From JAQICX01 sp964441455 (lineage in GTDB: Bacteria > Verrucomicrobiota > Kiritimatiellia > JAQICX01), in contig CAYTUX010000245.1 in the NCBI GenBank assembly GCA_964441455.1, positions 1-5,372 of the forward strand: DNA of 5,372 bases. Direction: 5' to 3'. A program made the position numbers and the translations under genes. Below the pieces are notes generated by a model. It was not told where the DNA came from. It searched no databases and was given only the letters and a program-made list of their open reading frames with translations. Positions 1 through 5,372 of this stretch are shown here, piece after piece; the first letter of the stretch is position 1, and each line of letters begins with the position of its first letter.

Positions 1-76
1 CAACAAAAATAACACCAATGCGCGAAAGTGTAGTGCCTGTACCTTTGTAAGTACCTGAATATAAAAGCTTTATTTT
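1..76 (-). pseudogene. Possible continuation of the repeat protein beyond its stop codon
   Basis: After the TAA at 77-79, the same reading frame has 25 further codons without a stop up to the window edge. Its translation contains LLYSGTYKGTG and TTLSRIGVIFV. These fit the rung pattern of the gene before the stop: KNFYVGYFGNDN and ATISGGAVLVV at residues 159-182, allowing small gaps and about four extra residues around the stop. The rung order also predicts this segment here, because the last complete block before the stop (216-242) copies residues 131-157. I infer that the stop is a disabling mutation or sequencing error inside a longer gene. The frame being open is weak evidence, since the other two minus-strand frames are also open from about base 68 to the edge. 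Confidence 0.4.
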
Positions 77-814
77 TTAGCCCGCGGAAGTTGGGTTAGA
101 TAGAACAGAGTCTGATCCGCTCAAAAATACAGAGTTGCTGTTTGCAGAAGTATTATTACCAATAGAAAAGTGGTAGCTTGAGAAAACCTTACTTCCATCT
201 GTAACTTCAAGACGGTTGCCTGAACTAAAACTGCGTTCACCAACGACAACAGACCCACCGCCATTGGTGACAACAAGAACAGCTCCGCCTGAAATTGTCG
301 CAAAATTATCATTTCCAAAGTAACCCACATAAAAATTTTTGGCGCTTCGATTTTCAAGCACTGTGTCCGAACCGCTCATCATAAAGCGATTTGAATTTTG
401 CCCGGTATTCTTTCCAAGATAAAATTGTCCACCAAAAATCATTTTGCCGCTGATTAAATGCAGCAATGCCGGATATGTGCTCTGCAGCAATACAGCATCA
501 CTAGTATTTGCAAGATAATACTCATTACCGGAACCAACATTGAGAGATAATGTTCCTCCTCCCGCAGTGAAATATAAGCCGTTGTTTGTTACAGACGAGC
601 TGAAATCAACCGTATAATCATCCGACAGCGGAAAAAGTGCATAGTCCGATGAACCGGGAACTCCTGAATCCCAATTGCCGATTTCCGAAAATAGACCTCC
701 ATCTGAATTTGTCCAATTCATATTTGCTCCATAACTTATAGAAGCTACAGATAGAAGGAATACTATAACAAGTATATGCCTTCTAAGAAAACAACAGTTC
801 TCTATCTCTCTCAT
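77..814 (-). CDS. Exported repeat protein, T5SS/PEP-CTERM-associated-repeat type, probably truncated
   Basis: This 245-residue protein is probably exported and surface-located. Residues 1-30 form a signal peptide: charged start, hydrophobic stretch HILVIVFLLSVAS, likely cut near SYGA. Residues 33-62 carry the W...GG.FS...NW..G.PG..D.A.F motif typical of the mature start of long beta-helical PEP-CTERM or autotransporter-like proteins. From about 131 on there are rungs of roughly 28 residues starting near 131, 161, 189 and 216, each [FV]-x-[VIL]-G, then N, then an SG or DG turn. Residues 131-157 and 216-242 are close copies, 85 residues apart (G.NT..NSN....SGSD.VL.N). The start is fixed by an ideal Shine-Dalgarno GAGGAG at 821-826, six bases before the ATG. 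The protein ends on a partial rung with no PEP-CTERM sorting signal or autotransporter barrel, far shorter than usual for this type. A genuinely short secreted version is possible. No enzymatic function is visible. Confidence 0.82.
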   Translation of the reverse strand: MREIENCCFLRRHILVIVFLLSVASISYGANMNWTNSDGGLFSEIGNWDSGVPGSSDYALFPLSDDYTVDFSSSVTNNGLYFTAGGGTLSLNVGSGNEYYLANTSDAVLLQSTYPALLHLISGKMIFGGQFYLGKNTGQNSNRFMMSGSDTVLENRSAKNFYVGYFGNDNFATISGGAVLVVTNGGGSVVVGERSFSSGNRLEVTDGSKVFSSYHFSIGNNTSANSNSVFLSGSDSVLSNPTSAG

Positions 815-854
815 TTTTTACTCCTCGTTTAACCTTTTATCAGCCATTTAATTA

Positions 855-881
855 AAAAAAGTTTTTAATATAAACTTTTTT
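855..881. repeat. AT-rich inverted repeat in the leader
   Basis: Arms AAAAAAGTTT (855-864) and AAACTTTTTT (872-881) are perfect complements, 10 bp, around a 7-base loop. The stem has only one G-C pair, so it would be weak as RNA. It lies about 40 bases upstream of the start codon at 814. It could be an operator-like palindrome or a fortuitous AT structure, and it does not look like an intrinsic terminator because the U run is inside the stem. Confidence 0.3.
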
Positions 882-903
882 AACCATTATACTTTAACCA
901 TTA
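879..903 (-). repeat. Tandem GGTTAAA direct repeat in the leader of the repeat-protein gene
   Basis: The 11-base unit TAATGGTTAAA (minus strand) occurs exactly twice, at 893-903 and 879-889, with a 14-base period. A shorter GGTTAAA copy lies at 828-834, just before the Shine-Dalgarno. The repeats sit downstream of the promoter-like element at 932-958, within the presumed 5' leader. Paired short direct repeats of this kind can be regulator sites, but no regulator is identified and low-complexity AT-rich sequence could produce them. Confidence 0.4.
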
Positions 904-905
904 AT
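886..905 (-). promoter_or_regulatory. Shared leader motif with TATAAT, copy 1
   Basis: The minus-strand sequence ATTAATGGTTAAAGTATAAT matches the motif at 5024-5043 in the leader of the large gene at 18 of 20 positions. It ends in a perfect -10 hexamer TATAAT (886-891), which would start transcription about 65 bases before the start codon. No good -35 hexamer lies 16-18 bases upstream. It may be an alternative -10 or a regulator site overlapping the GGTTAAA repeat. Confidence 0.35.
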
Positions 906-928
906 AAATAATATCTCCATTTTTTCTG

Positions 929-969
929 AAATTTATACTATACTTATTTTTTTGTCAAATAAAAAGTAA
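929..969 (-). promoter_or_regulatory. Promoter-like element of the repeat-protein gene, copy 1 of a duplicated block
   Basis: On the minus strand this reads TTGACA (953-958, perfect -35 match), 15 bases, then TATAAA (932-937). A 17-base spacing gives the weaker TAAATT. Transcription would start near 925, leaving a leader of about 110 bases. The whole block aligns without gaps to 5126-5166 (35 of 41 identical), including 11 bases beyond the -35 (TTACTTTTTAT). A run of A residues further upstream (971-979) may act as an UP element. It lies between the stop of the large gene and this gene, which argues for separate transcription. Confidence 0.6.
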
Positions 970-1050
970 TTTTTTTTTTGAACGATCAATATGATTGCTG
1001 ATAATAAAAATCAGAGTAATTTTTTTTATATTAATTTCCGGACAACCTAT

Positions 1051-4000
1051 CTATTCAAGTACAATTGTACCCCAATTTTTTGGTTCTAATTTCAATTCAA
1101 AAACAATATCATCAACCAGACCGGTCTGCTGGTTGGCCCAGAAAGTTCTAAGTCTTGTCCTGGTGCCTGAAGGATCTCCATGTGTTGCCCCGAAATCTGC
1201 AAGAAATTTCATGCCGGATTTAGGTTGAATTCCTATATCCTTCCATGGTATTGCAGCAATGACCTCATATTTGTTATTTCCGGTCTTAGTATATATCTGT
1301 GCATCTGTAATAATATCAACATAATCAACCACATACCCCTGAAGCACTCCACTGGAAAAAGTTCTTGGCTTTTTAATATCATTCTTGAACTTATAAATAA
1401 CCGCAATGTTTTTGCCGTTAAAATTCGCTATTGATATACGAATGTCACCCTTTGCCGGATCATTGCGATTAGGATTAGCTTTAGAATCTGTAGCTATCTG
1501 AATATCTACAGTGTCTCCTGTAGAATAAAGCTGTGAAAAATCTTTGCCTCCATTTACCCACGGCGTTGAATCCGCTACGTTCCATTTACAATAGAGGTTT
1601 TCTGCATCATAAGCCAACCAGATAATAACCTCAGCCGCAGACTGTTTGGAAAATCTTATATGTTTTACTCCTCCAAAATCTCCACCGCTTTTATCCGAAA
1701 CATTTATTGTCTTCTTTTTAACAACTGTTTCTCGTTTCGGGGCATAATCCTGAAGTATCTTTTCCCGTATCGCAAATGATTCTTTTGTATCTGCCTCGCT
1801 TATCTTTATCCCTTTGCCTGAAAGTTTTTCTGCATCATCAAGCCCGGATAACAGAACATTCCAGTTTCCGAATTTCCCTGCCTGAATATATGCTTTACCG
1901 TCATTTCCCTGAATTGCACTTCCGCCAAAGTCTTCTCCTCCGCTCCCGGATGGCAGATTTGTCAGGTCAACTCCAGGTGCTGCTTCTGAAGGCCACCTCC
2001 ATTCAAACATATTACCATTGAAAATACGAGAAACATAAAAACCGGACGCACTCAAAAGATACCACTCTCCAAAATTTGCATTTATGATCCATGCATCGCC
2101 GATAATACCCGGAAAACGGAACGTTCCTATCGGATTAAATGCACCCCTTAAAAGTCCGGGCTCATATGTTGGAGCCTTGTGTGAACGGTGCACCTGAAAA
2201 AACGGATTAGGATAAGTCCAGAGAATCTTCCATGTCTTTGTGTCAACACATGCCCACTCATAATCAAAAGGATCTTTGAGTTCCTTGTTTTCTAAATTCA
2301 GCAACAGCTTACTACTGTCAATGTTGGGAAATACACTTGACATGCCCGCTACATATCTTTTGCTTATCTCTTCTGATACTGGCTTCATATTGTTTATATC
2401 ATAAAAAGGGACACCATTGTTAAGCATTTTATCTGTTTTCCATATCATTAACTGTTTGTTTGTTATGTCATAAGGATAAAGTGTCAGATCATTCCCCATA
2501 TTTAAACTCCAGGAATTGCTTCCCCAGATAGATAAGTGTCCTTTATATATCTGTATCTCATTATCAGAACGCTTGCCGTCTAAATTCAAATCACACCATA
2601 CAACCGTCTCAGGCGAATCCTTACTATGATCCTTCCTATTACTGGTAATTTCAACAATAAGTCTGTATTCACCGGGAGCCGTACGCTCAAAAATCCGCAT
2701 TGCCTGACCAAACCAGCCCAATGTAGCTGCAAGATAAAGACGTCCGTTTGAAGGTTGATAGAAGTTTGCATAACCGTGAAAAGTATTGTCAAAAACACCT
2801 ACACATTCAGCTTTTCCGCTCTTCTCATCAAGTAACCATTCGCAGGCTTCTCCAATCATAACGTTCGGATCACGCGGACTTATTGCTCCTCCACCGGCTC
2901 CGTAGTGTGCTGTTCCAAAAAAGTCTTTAACAAGTTCGCCGTCTTCAAGATTCCAGACACTTACACGCTTGGGATGATTATAGGCTTCTGCAACCCATAA
3001 TCTCGCACCATCTGGGGAAATTATCATACCTCTTGGATTGTACATACTGTCTGCACGCCATTTGCCTATCTTCGGTCTCCCTCCTTTTGTTCCATATCTT
3101 TTCAAAAGCTTTTTGTTATTAAGATTATAAACATTGACACACATCTGTGAGCCATTTTCACTGACGTATGCATGCTCTCCGGAAATCATTACCGAAACAG
3201 CCTTATCAAGCTTGTCAAGAATCTGCTTCTCTTTTCCTGACTTTAAGTCAACCTCAACAAGTTTTTCACCACCACTTATCACATACGCTCTGCTTCCTGC
3301 AACATCAATCGATACAGGCTCTTCACAAGCAATGTAACGCTCAAATTTTCCGGTTGCCGAATCCAGAATGTATATTCCCTGTTTCTGTCCGTCATCAGAT
3401 GCCGTAAGATATATTTTTCCATTTGCCACATCAATTGACTTGAAGTAGTCCGGCATATCCTGAATATCTTTTTCTCCATACATTTCCTCAAGAGAAAGAA
3501 TATGATCAGGTTGACCATCCCATTTTTTATATGAACCTTTCCAAGCGTCAACTCGGGAAATTATTATCTTTGCTCTTTTATCTTTACCTGCAGGTCTTGA
3601 ACTATGTAAAACATAAACATTGTTTTCGTCTGCAGCAATATCCCATGGATCATAACCACCTGTTGTATTCTGCAATCCCCAAATGGTGTTGCCCTCCAGA
3701 TCTGTACTTATAAGATGACGACCTCCTTCTGCACCACTACTTGAAAGAAATAACCTGCGTGAATTTGCTTCAATATCAGATGGAACACCATGATCACCAA
3801 GCCAGTGGTCGTTTGCATCTCCAATCCATGGAACTCTCCCGCCGTAACCGGCCTGCCCACGATAGGTCAAACGGGCTCCTTTGTGAATTATAGCTTCCCA
3901 TGAATAATCTCCGGATGACACCGGATGACCTGGAAAACGATATGAAAAGTCGGTCAATCCATCCCACTCAACTGTATGCGTTCCTTTACTATACCGCTCC

Positions 4001-4971
4001 CAGTTCAACAGATGCCTTACAATATCACCTTTGCTGTTAAGAATGTTTAAAGAAATGTAGCCGTCATAAGGCATGTCAAACTCAATATTTTCGTATCCTG
4101 TCAAAGTAAAACGCTGTACAAGATCACTGAAATCTGCAAAAGGTACACCTTCTTTCATCTCAACAGAAAATGTTCTGCCATCACTAAGTCTGACAGGATC
4201 AGGCTTCAAACCTTTGACATCCTTCTTTTCCAAAAGAATGCCCTCTCCCCATGAACTATAGGTACAGTAAGTAAAAATTCTGTCAATTTTTTCCGCTTTT
4301 TCATTAAAAATGCCCTTAGTTGTAATTCTTCCGAACTGCCCGGCTGTAAAGTTTGGCTCAACTGTAAACCTGAAACTCTCACCGGGTTTTGGTGCTTTGC
4401 CTGCGGCACTCAATAGTTTCCACGGAATTCGTACCTCCTGATCATACCCTGAACCATCTTCTGATACAAAAAACTCCATCTCAACTCCCTCATTCTGACT
4501 GTCAAGAAGTTTTGGCAGCTCATTCCAATGAAACTGTCCGGCTTTCCCTGGAGATTCACGGCTCATAACATAAGTTTCTGAATTGTCTTTCCATAAATCC
4601 CAATATGTTGCACACTTATCATTTTCCGAATCAGGAAATAAAATAAATCTCACCTGCAGACAATCTCCATTAAAACCATGTGCACCCTTTTTTTCATAAT
4701 TGTTCAAAGGTGTTTCATCCCTCCATCTCGCAAGTATATAAACATATTCACTGTCATACATCCCGTAAATCCAAACAGAAAAACGATCTCTAAGATTCTC
4801 AACATCATTACAAACAAATACTCCACCCGACAAATTCCAATCATCAATATGTCCATCAATAACCAGTGGTTTTTCCGTCGGTATAAATCGAAGTCTGTAG
4901 TTTTCTGTCTCTGTTGCTCCAACAAAAAACAGTACGCATAAAAAACATACTGCAATAAGCTTTTTTTTCAT
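1051..4971 (-). CDS. Large exported CBM9-like / FlgD-like / beta-propeller / CBM9-like protein
   Basis: This 1306-residue protein probably binds glycans or glycoconjugates outside the cytoplasm; the exact role is unknown. Residues 1-19 are a signal peptide (KKK, then a hydrophobic core, cut at VGA). The two Cys in it do not form a lipobox. Residues 30-250 are a CBM9/DOMON-like domain (VIDGHIDDW, then YVYILARWRDETP and VRIPWKLL). Residues 295-363 resemble the FlgD Ig-like fold (ILNSKGDIVRHL, VEWDGLTD, SSGDYSWEA). About 390-1045 is a long propeller-like region with LGDHGVP, GAEGG, an NHL-like YNPRGMIISPDGARLWVAE, and an EF-hand-like loop at 794-805. Residues 1085-1306 are a second CBM9-like domain (LAYDAENLYCKWNVAD, GDTVDIQIATD, AAIPWKDIGI). 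No hydrolase or lyase motif, membrane anchor or PEP-CTERM tail is seen. The start is supported by AAAGGA at 4981-4986, nine bases upstream, and by the signal peptide. The frame is unbroken and ends in TAG. Domain names rest on motif reading, not a search. Confidence 0.92.
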   Translation of the reverse strand: MKKKLIAVCFLCVLFFVGATETENYRLRFIPTEKPLVIDGHIDDWNLSGGVFVCNDVENLRDRFSVWIYGMYDSEYVYILARWRDETPLNNYEKKGAHGFNGDCLQVRFILFPDSENDKCATYWDLWKDNSETYVMSRESPGKAGQFHWNELPKLLDSQNEGVEMEFFVSEDGSGYDQEVRIPWKLLSAAGKAPKPGESFRFTVEPNFTAGQFGRITTKGIFNEKAEKIDRIFTYCTYSSWGEGILLEKKDVKGLKPDPVRLSDGRTFSVEMKEGVPFADFSDLVQRFTLTGYENIEFDMPYDGYISLNILNSKGDIVRHLLNWERYSKGTHTVEWDGLTDFSYRFPGHPVSSGDYSWEAIIHKGARLTYRGQAGYGGRVPWIGDANDHWLGDHGVPSDIEANSRRLFLSSSGAEGGRHLISTDLEGNTIWGLQNTTGGYDPWDIAADENNVYVLHSSRPAGKDKRAKIIISRVDAWKGSYKKWDGQPDHILSLEEMYGEKDIQDMPDYFKSIDVANGKIYLTASDDGQKQGIYILDSATGKFERYIACEEPVSIDVAGSRAYVISGGEKLVEVDLKSGKEKQILDKLDKAVSVMISGEHAYVSENGSQMCVNVYNLNNKKLLKRYGTKGGRPKIGKWRADSMYNPRGMIISPDGARLWVAEAYNHPKRVSVWNLEDGELVKDFFGTAHYGAGGGAISPRDPNVMIGEACEWLLDEKSGKAECVGVFDNTFHGYANFYQPSNGRLYLAATLGWFGQAMRIFERTAPGEYRLIVEITSNRKDHSKDSPETVVWCDLNLDGKRSDNEIQIYKGHLSIWGSNSWSLNMGNDLTLYPYDITNKQLMIWKTDKMLNNGVPFYDINNMKPVSEEISKRYVAGMSSVFPNIDSSKLLLNLENKELKDPFDYEWACVDTKTWKILWTYPNPFFQVHRSHKAPTYEPGLLRGAFNPIGTFRFPGIIGDAWIINANFGEWYLLSASGFYVSRIFNGNMFEWRWPSEAAPGVDLTNLPSGSGGEDFGGSAIQGNDGKAYIQAGKFGNWNVLLSGLDDAEKLSGKGIKISEADTKESFAIREKILQDYAPKRETVVKKKTINVSDKSGGDFGGVKHIRFSKQSAAEVIIWLAYDAENLYCKWNVADSTPWVNGGKDFSQLYSTGDTVDIQIATDSKANPNRNDPAKGDIRISIANFNGKNIAVIYKFKNDIKKPRTFSSGVLQGYVVDYVDIITDAQIYTKTGNNKYEVIAAIPWKDIGIQPKSGMKFLADFGATHGDPSGTRTRLRTFWANQQTGLVDDIVFELKLEPKNWGTIVLE
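2557..2592 (-). other. EF-hand-like calcium-binding loop in the large protein
   Basis: Residues 794-805 read DLNLDGKRSDNE. They place D, N, D, K, S and E at loop positions 1, 3, 5, 7, 9 and 12, with Gly at position 6, which is the canonical EF-hand or dockerin calcium loop pattern. It is a single loop following a hydrophobic VVWC strand. Comparable single D-x-N-x-DG loops are common in exported proteins of this type. It probably stabilises the propeller region with calcium rather than acting as a switch; a paired dockerin is not present. Confidence 0.6.
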
Positions 4972-5023
4972 TTTCTTTATTCCTTTGTTTTTAATTTACA
5001 GAAATTTTATTTCAAATTTCATT

Positions 5024-5043
5024 ATTATAATTTAACTATTAAT
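5024..5043 (-). promoter_or_regulatory. Shared leader motif with TATAAT, copy 2
   Basis: The minus-strand sequence ATTAATAGTTAAATTATAAT matches the motif at 886-905 with two differences. It ends in TATAAT (5024-5029), which would give a leader of about 45 bases for the large gene. The hexamer 17 bases upstream (GACTGA) is a poor -35, so if it is a promoter it would need an activator. Its distance from the TTGACA block (about 85 bases from the TATAAA) differs from that of copy 1 (about 26), so the two blocks do not form one fixed unit. Confidence 0.35.
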
Positions 5044-5125
5044 TGATCAGTCTCTATTCAAAAGTTGAATAAATAATAACCTGACAAATAACCGCTGTTT
5101 TATTAAACTTTTTCAATTTTTAAGA

Positions 5126-5166
5126 AAATTTATACTATCTTTACAGCTTTGTCAAATAAAAAGTAA
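5126..5166 (-). promoter_or_regulatory. Promoter-like element of the large gene, copy 2 of the duplicated block
   Basis: TTGACA (5150-5155) is followed after 15 bases by TATAAA (5129-5134) on the minus strand, exactly as in the block at 929-969. The 19 bases around the -35 (TTACTTTTTATTTGACAAA) and the 13 around the -10 (ATAGTATAAATTT is the core) are conserved, while most of the spacer between differs. Transcription would begin near 5122 and leave a leader of about 150 bases. A/T tracts at about 5165-5196 could serve as an UP element. Confidence 0.6.
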
Positions 5167-5251
5167 AAAAATTTCCATTTTTTTTCGTTTTTTATATAAA
5201 CAGGAAAAATTGCCTGATATTAATTTGATTCTTCGTAAATTATAAAACGCA
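5167..5251. other. AT-rich intergenic stretch with no recognised gene
   Basis: This part lies upstream of the large gene's promoter block. It holds A and T runs (about 5167-5196) and a short, weak inverted repeat CAGG/CCTG at 5201-5204 and 5212-5215. A minus-strand TATAAT at 5239-5244 has no matching -35. All frames contain stops. I see no RNA gene or terminator with a clear stem and U run. Confidence 0.5.
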
Positions 5252-5372
5252 ATGCTGCGGTCGAAACACAAGCAAAGCAAAGTCAGATATCTTGATCCAG
5301 CGGAAGTTCAAGTGTCACATGTTTTAGACTTTTGTAGACAGCGAGGACGTATTAGCTCCTCCCCTTGCCAAG
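5252..5372 (+). CDS. Possible 5' end of an unrecognised divergent gene, cut by the window edge
   Basis: An ATG at 5252-5254 opens a frame of 40 codons that runs off the right edge. An in-frame TAA at 5243-5245 lies just upstream, so this is the first possible ATG. The peptide starts MLRSKHKQSKVRYLDPAEVQ and is basic at its beginning. It is the only one of the six frames open across the whole stretch, and base composition becomes clearly more GC-rich almost exactly at the ATG. Against it: no Shine-Dalgarno precedes the ATG, no plus-strand promoter is evident, and 40 open codons can occur by chance. The tail could instead be a non-coding interspersed repeat. I do not recognise the protein; it has no signal peptide. 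Confidence 0.28.
   Translation, partial: MLRSKHKQSKVRYLDPAEVQVSHVLDFCRQRGRISSSPCQ
5343..5372. repeat. Possible edge of a palindromic interspersed repeat
   Basis: GAGGA (5343-5347) and TCCTC (5357-5361) are inverted around a 9-base loop. The last bases, CTCCTCCCCTTGCCAAG, look like one arm and the apex of a longer CCTCCCCTT/AAGGGGAGG hairpin whose other arm would lie beyond the window. Such CCCCTT..AAGGGG palindromes are common dispersed repeats in bacterial genomes, but only half is visible here, so this is inference. Confidence 0.25.

Noticed and set aside
9..19. C9 and C12 at the N terminus of the large protein as a lipoprotein signal (protein residues, not bases)
   Set aside because: The residues before each Cys (IAV-C, CFL-C) do not fit the lipobox, and both lie inside the hydrophobic core before a good signal peptidase I site at residue 19.
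998..1014. CTGAT/ATCAG stem-loop after the large gene as an intrinsic terminator
   Set aside because: The stem is only 5 bp with a 7-base loop, and the minus-strand transcript that follows (CAATCATATT) has no U run.
1180..1434. Plus-strand open frame opposite the 3' part of the large gene
   Set aside because: It is antisense to well-supported CBM9-like coding sequence, and has no ribosome site and no recognisable protein features.
4678..4955. Open frames on both strands overlapping the 5' end of the large gene
   Set aside because: They overlap the signal peptide and CBM9-like domain of the large protein in other frames and have no independent support.
5201..5215. CAGG/CCTG hairpin followed by TTTATAT as a terminator for an upstream minus-strand gene
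   Set aside because: The stem is four base pairs, the downstream U run is interrupted, and no minus-strand gene is seen ending to its right.
5239..5244. TATAAT on the minus strand as a third promoter
   Set aside because: No -35-like hexamer lies at a suitable distance, and it is not part of either shared block.
5321..5340. GTTTTAGAC / TTTTGTAGAC resemblance to part of a CRISPR repeat
   Set aside because: It is a single imperfect short repetition (TTTTAGAC, TTTTGTAGAC) with no spaced repeat units and no cas gene.

Overview
The window looks like chromosomal DNA from an AT-rich member of the Planctomycetota-Verrucomicrobiota-Chlamydiota group, most likely Lentisphaerota or a relative. This is inferred from the protein types only: a very large exported CBM9-like / FlgD-like / beta-propeller / CBM9-like protein, next to a T5SS/PEP-CTERM-associated-repeat type surface protein. 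Both are familiar in those phyla. No rRNA, tRNA or housekeeping gene is present to confirm it.

Layout, left to right. Positions 1-814 (minus strand) hold a 245-codon exported repeat protein. Its reading frame stops at 77-79 in the middle of the repeat array, and repeat-like sequence seems to go on in the same frame beyond the stop to the window edge. Positions 815-1050 are a very AT-rich spacer with a promoter-like element, a tandem GGTTAAA repeat and an AT-only hairpin. Positions 1051-4971 (minus strand) are one uninterrupted 1306-codon gene for the large exported protein. Positions 4972-5251 are its AT-rich leader and promoter region. From about 5250 to the right edge the base composition becomes clearly richer in G+C. 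That tail carries a plus-strand frame, open from an ATG at 5252 to the edge, that may be the start of a divergent gene or part of an interspersed repeat.

The two clear genes point the same way but are probably not one transcript. Each is preceded by a nearly identical 41-bp block (35 of 41 positions match, no gaps) containing TTGACA and, 15 bases on, TATAAA. Each leader also carries a second shared 20-bp motif (18 of 20 match) that includes TATAAT. Everything between and around these blocks differs, so the window suggests two exported, carbohydrate- or surface-related proteins under one common control. No catalytic domain is visible in either protein, so binding or surface-structure roles are more likely than enzymatic ones.

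I see no CRISPR array, tRNA, rRNA, recognisable transposase or convincing intrinsic terminator.
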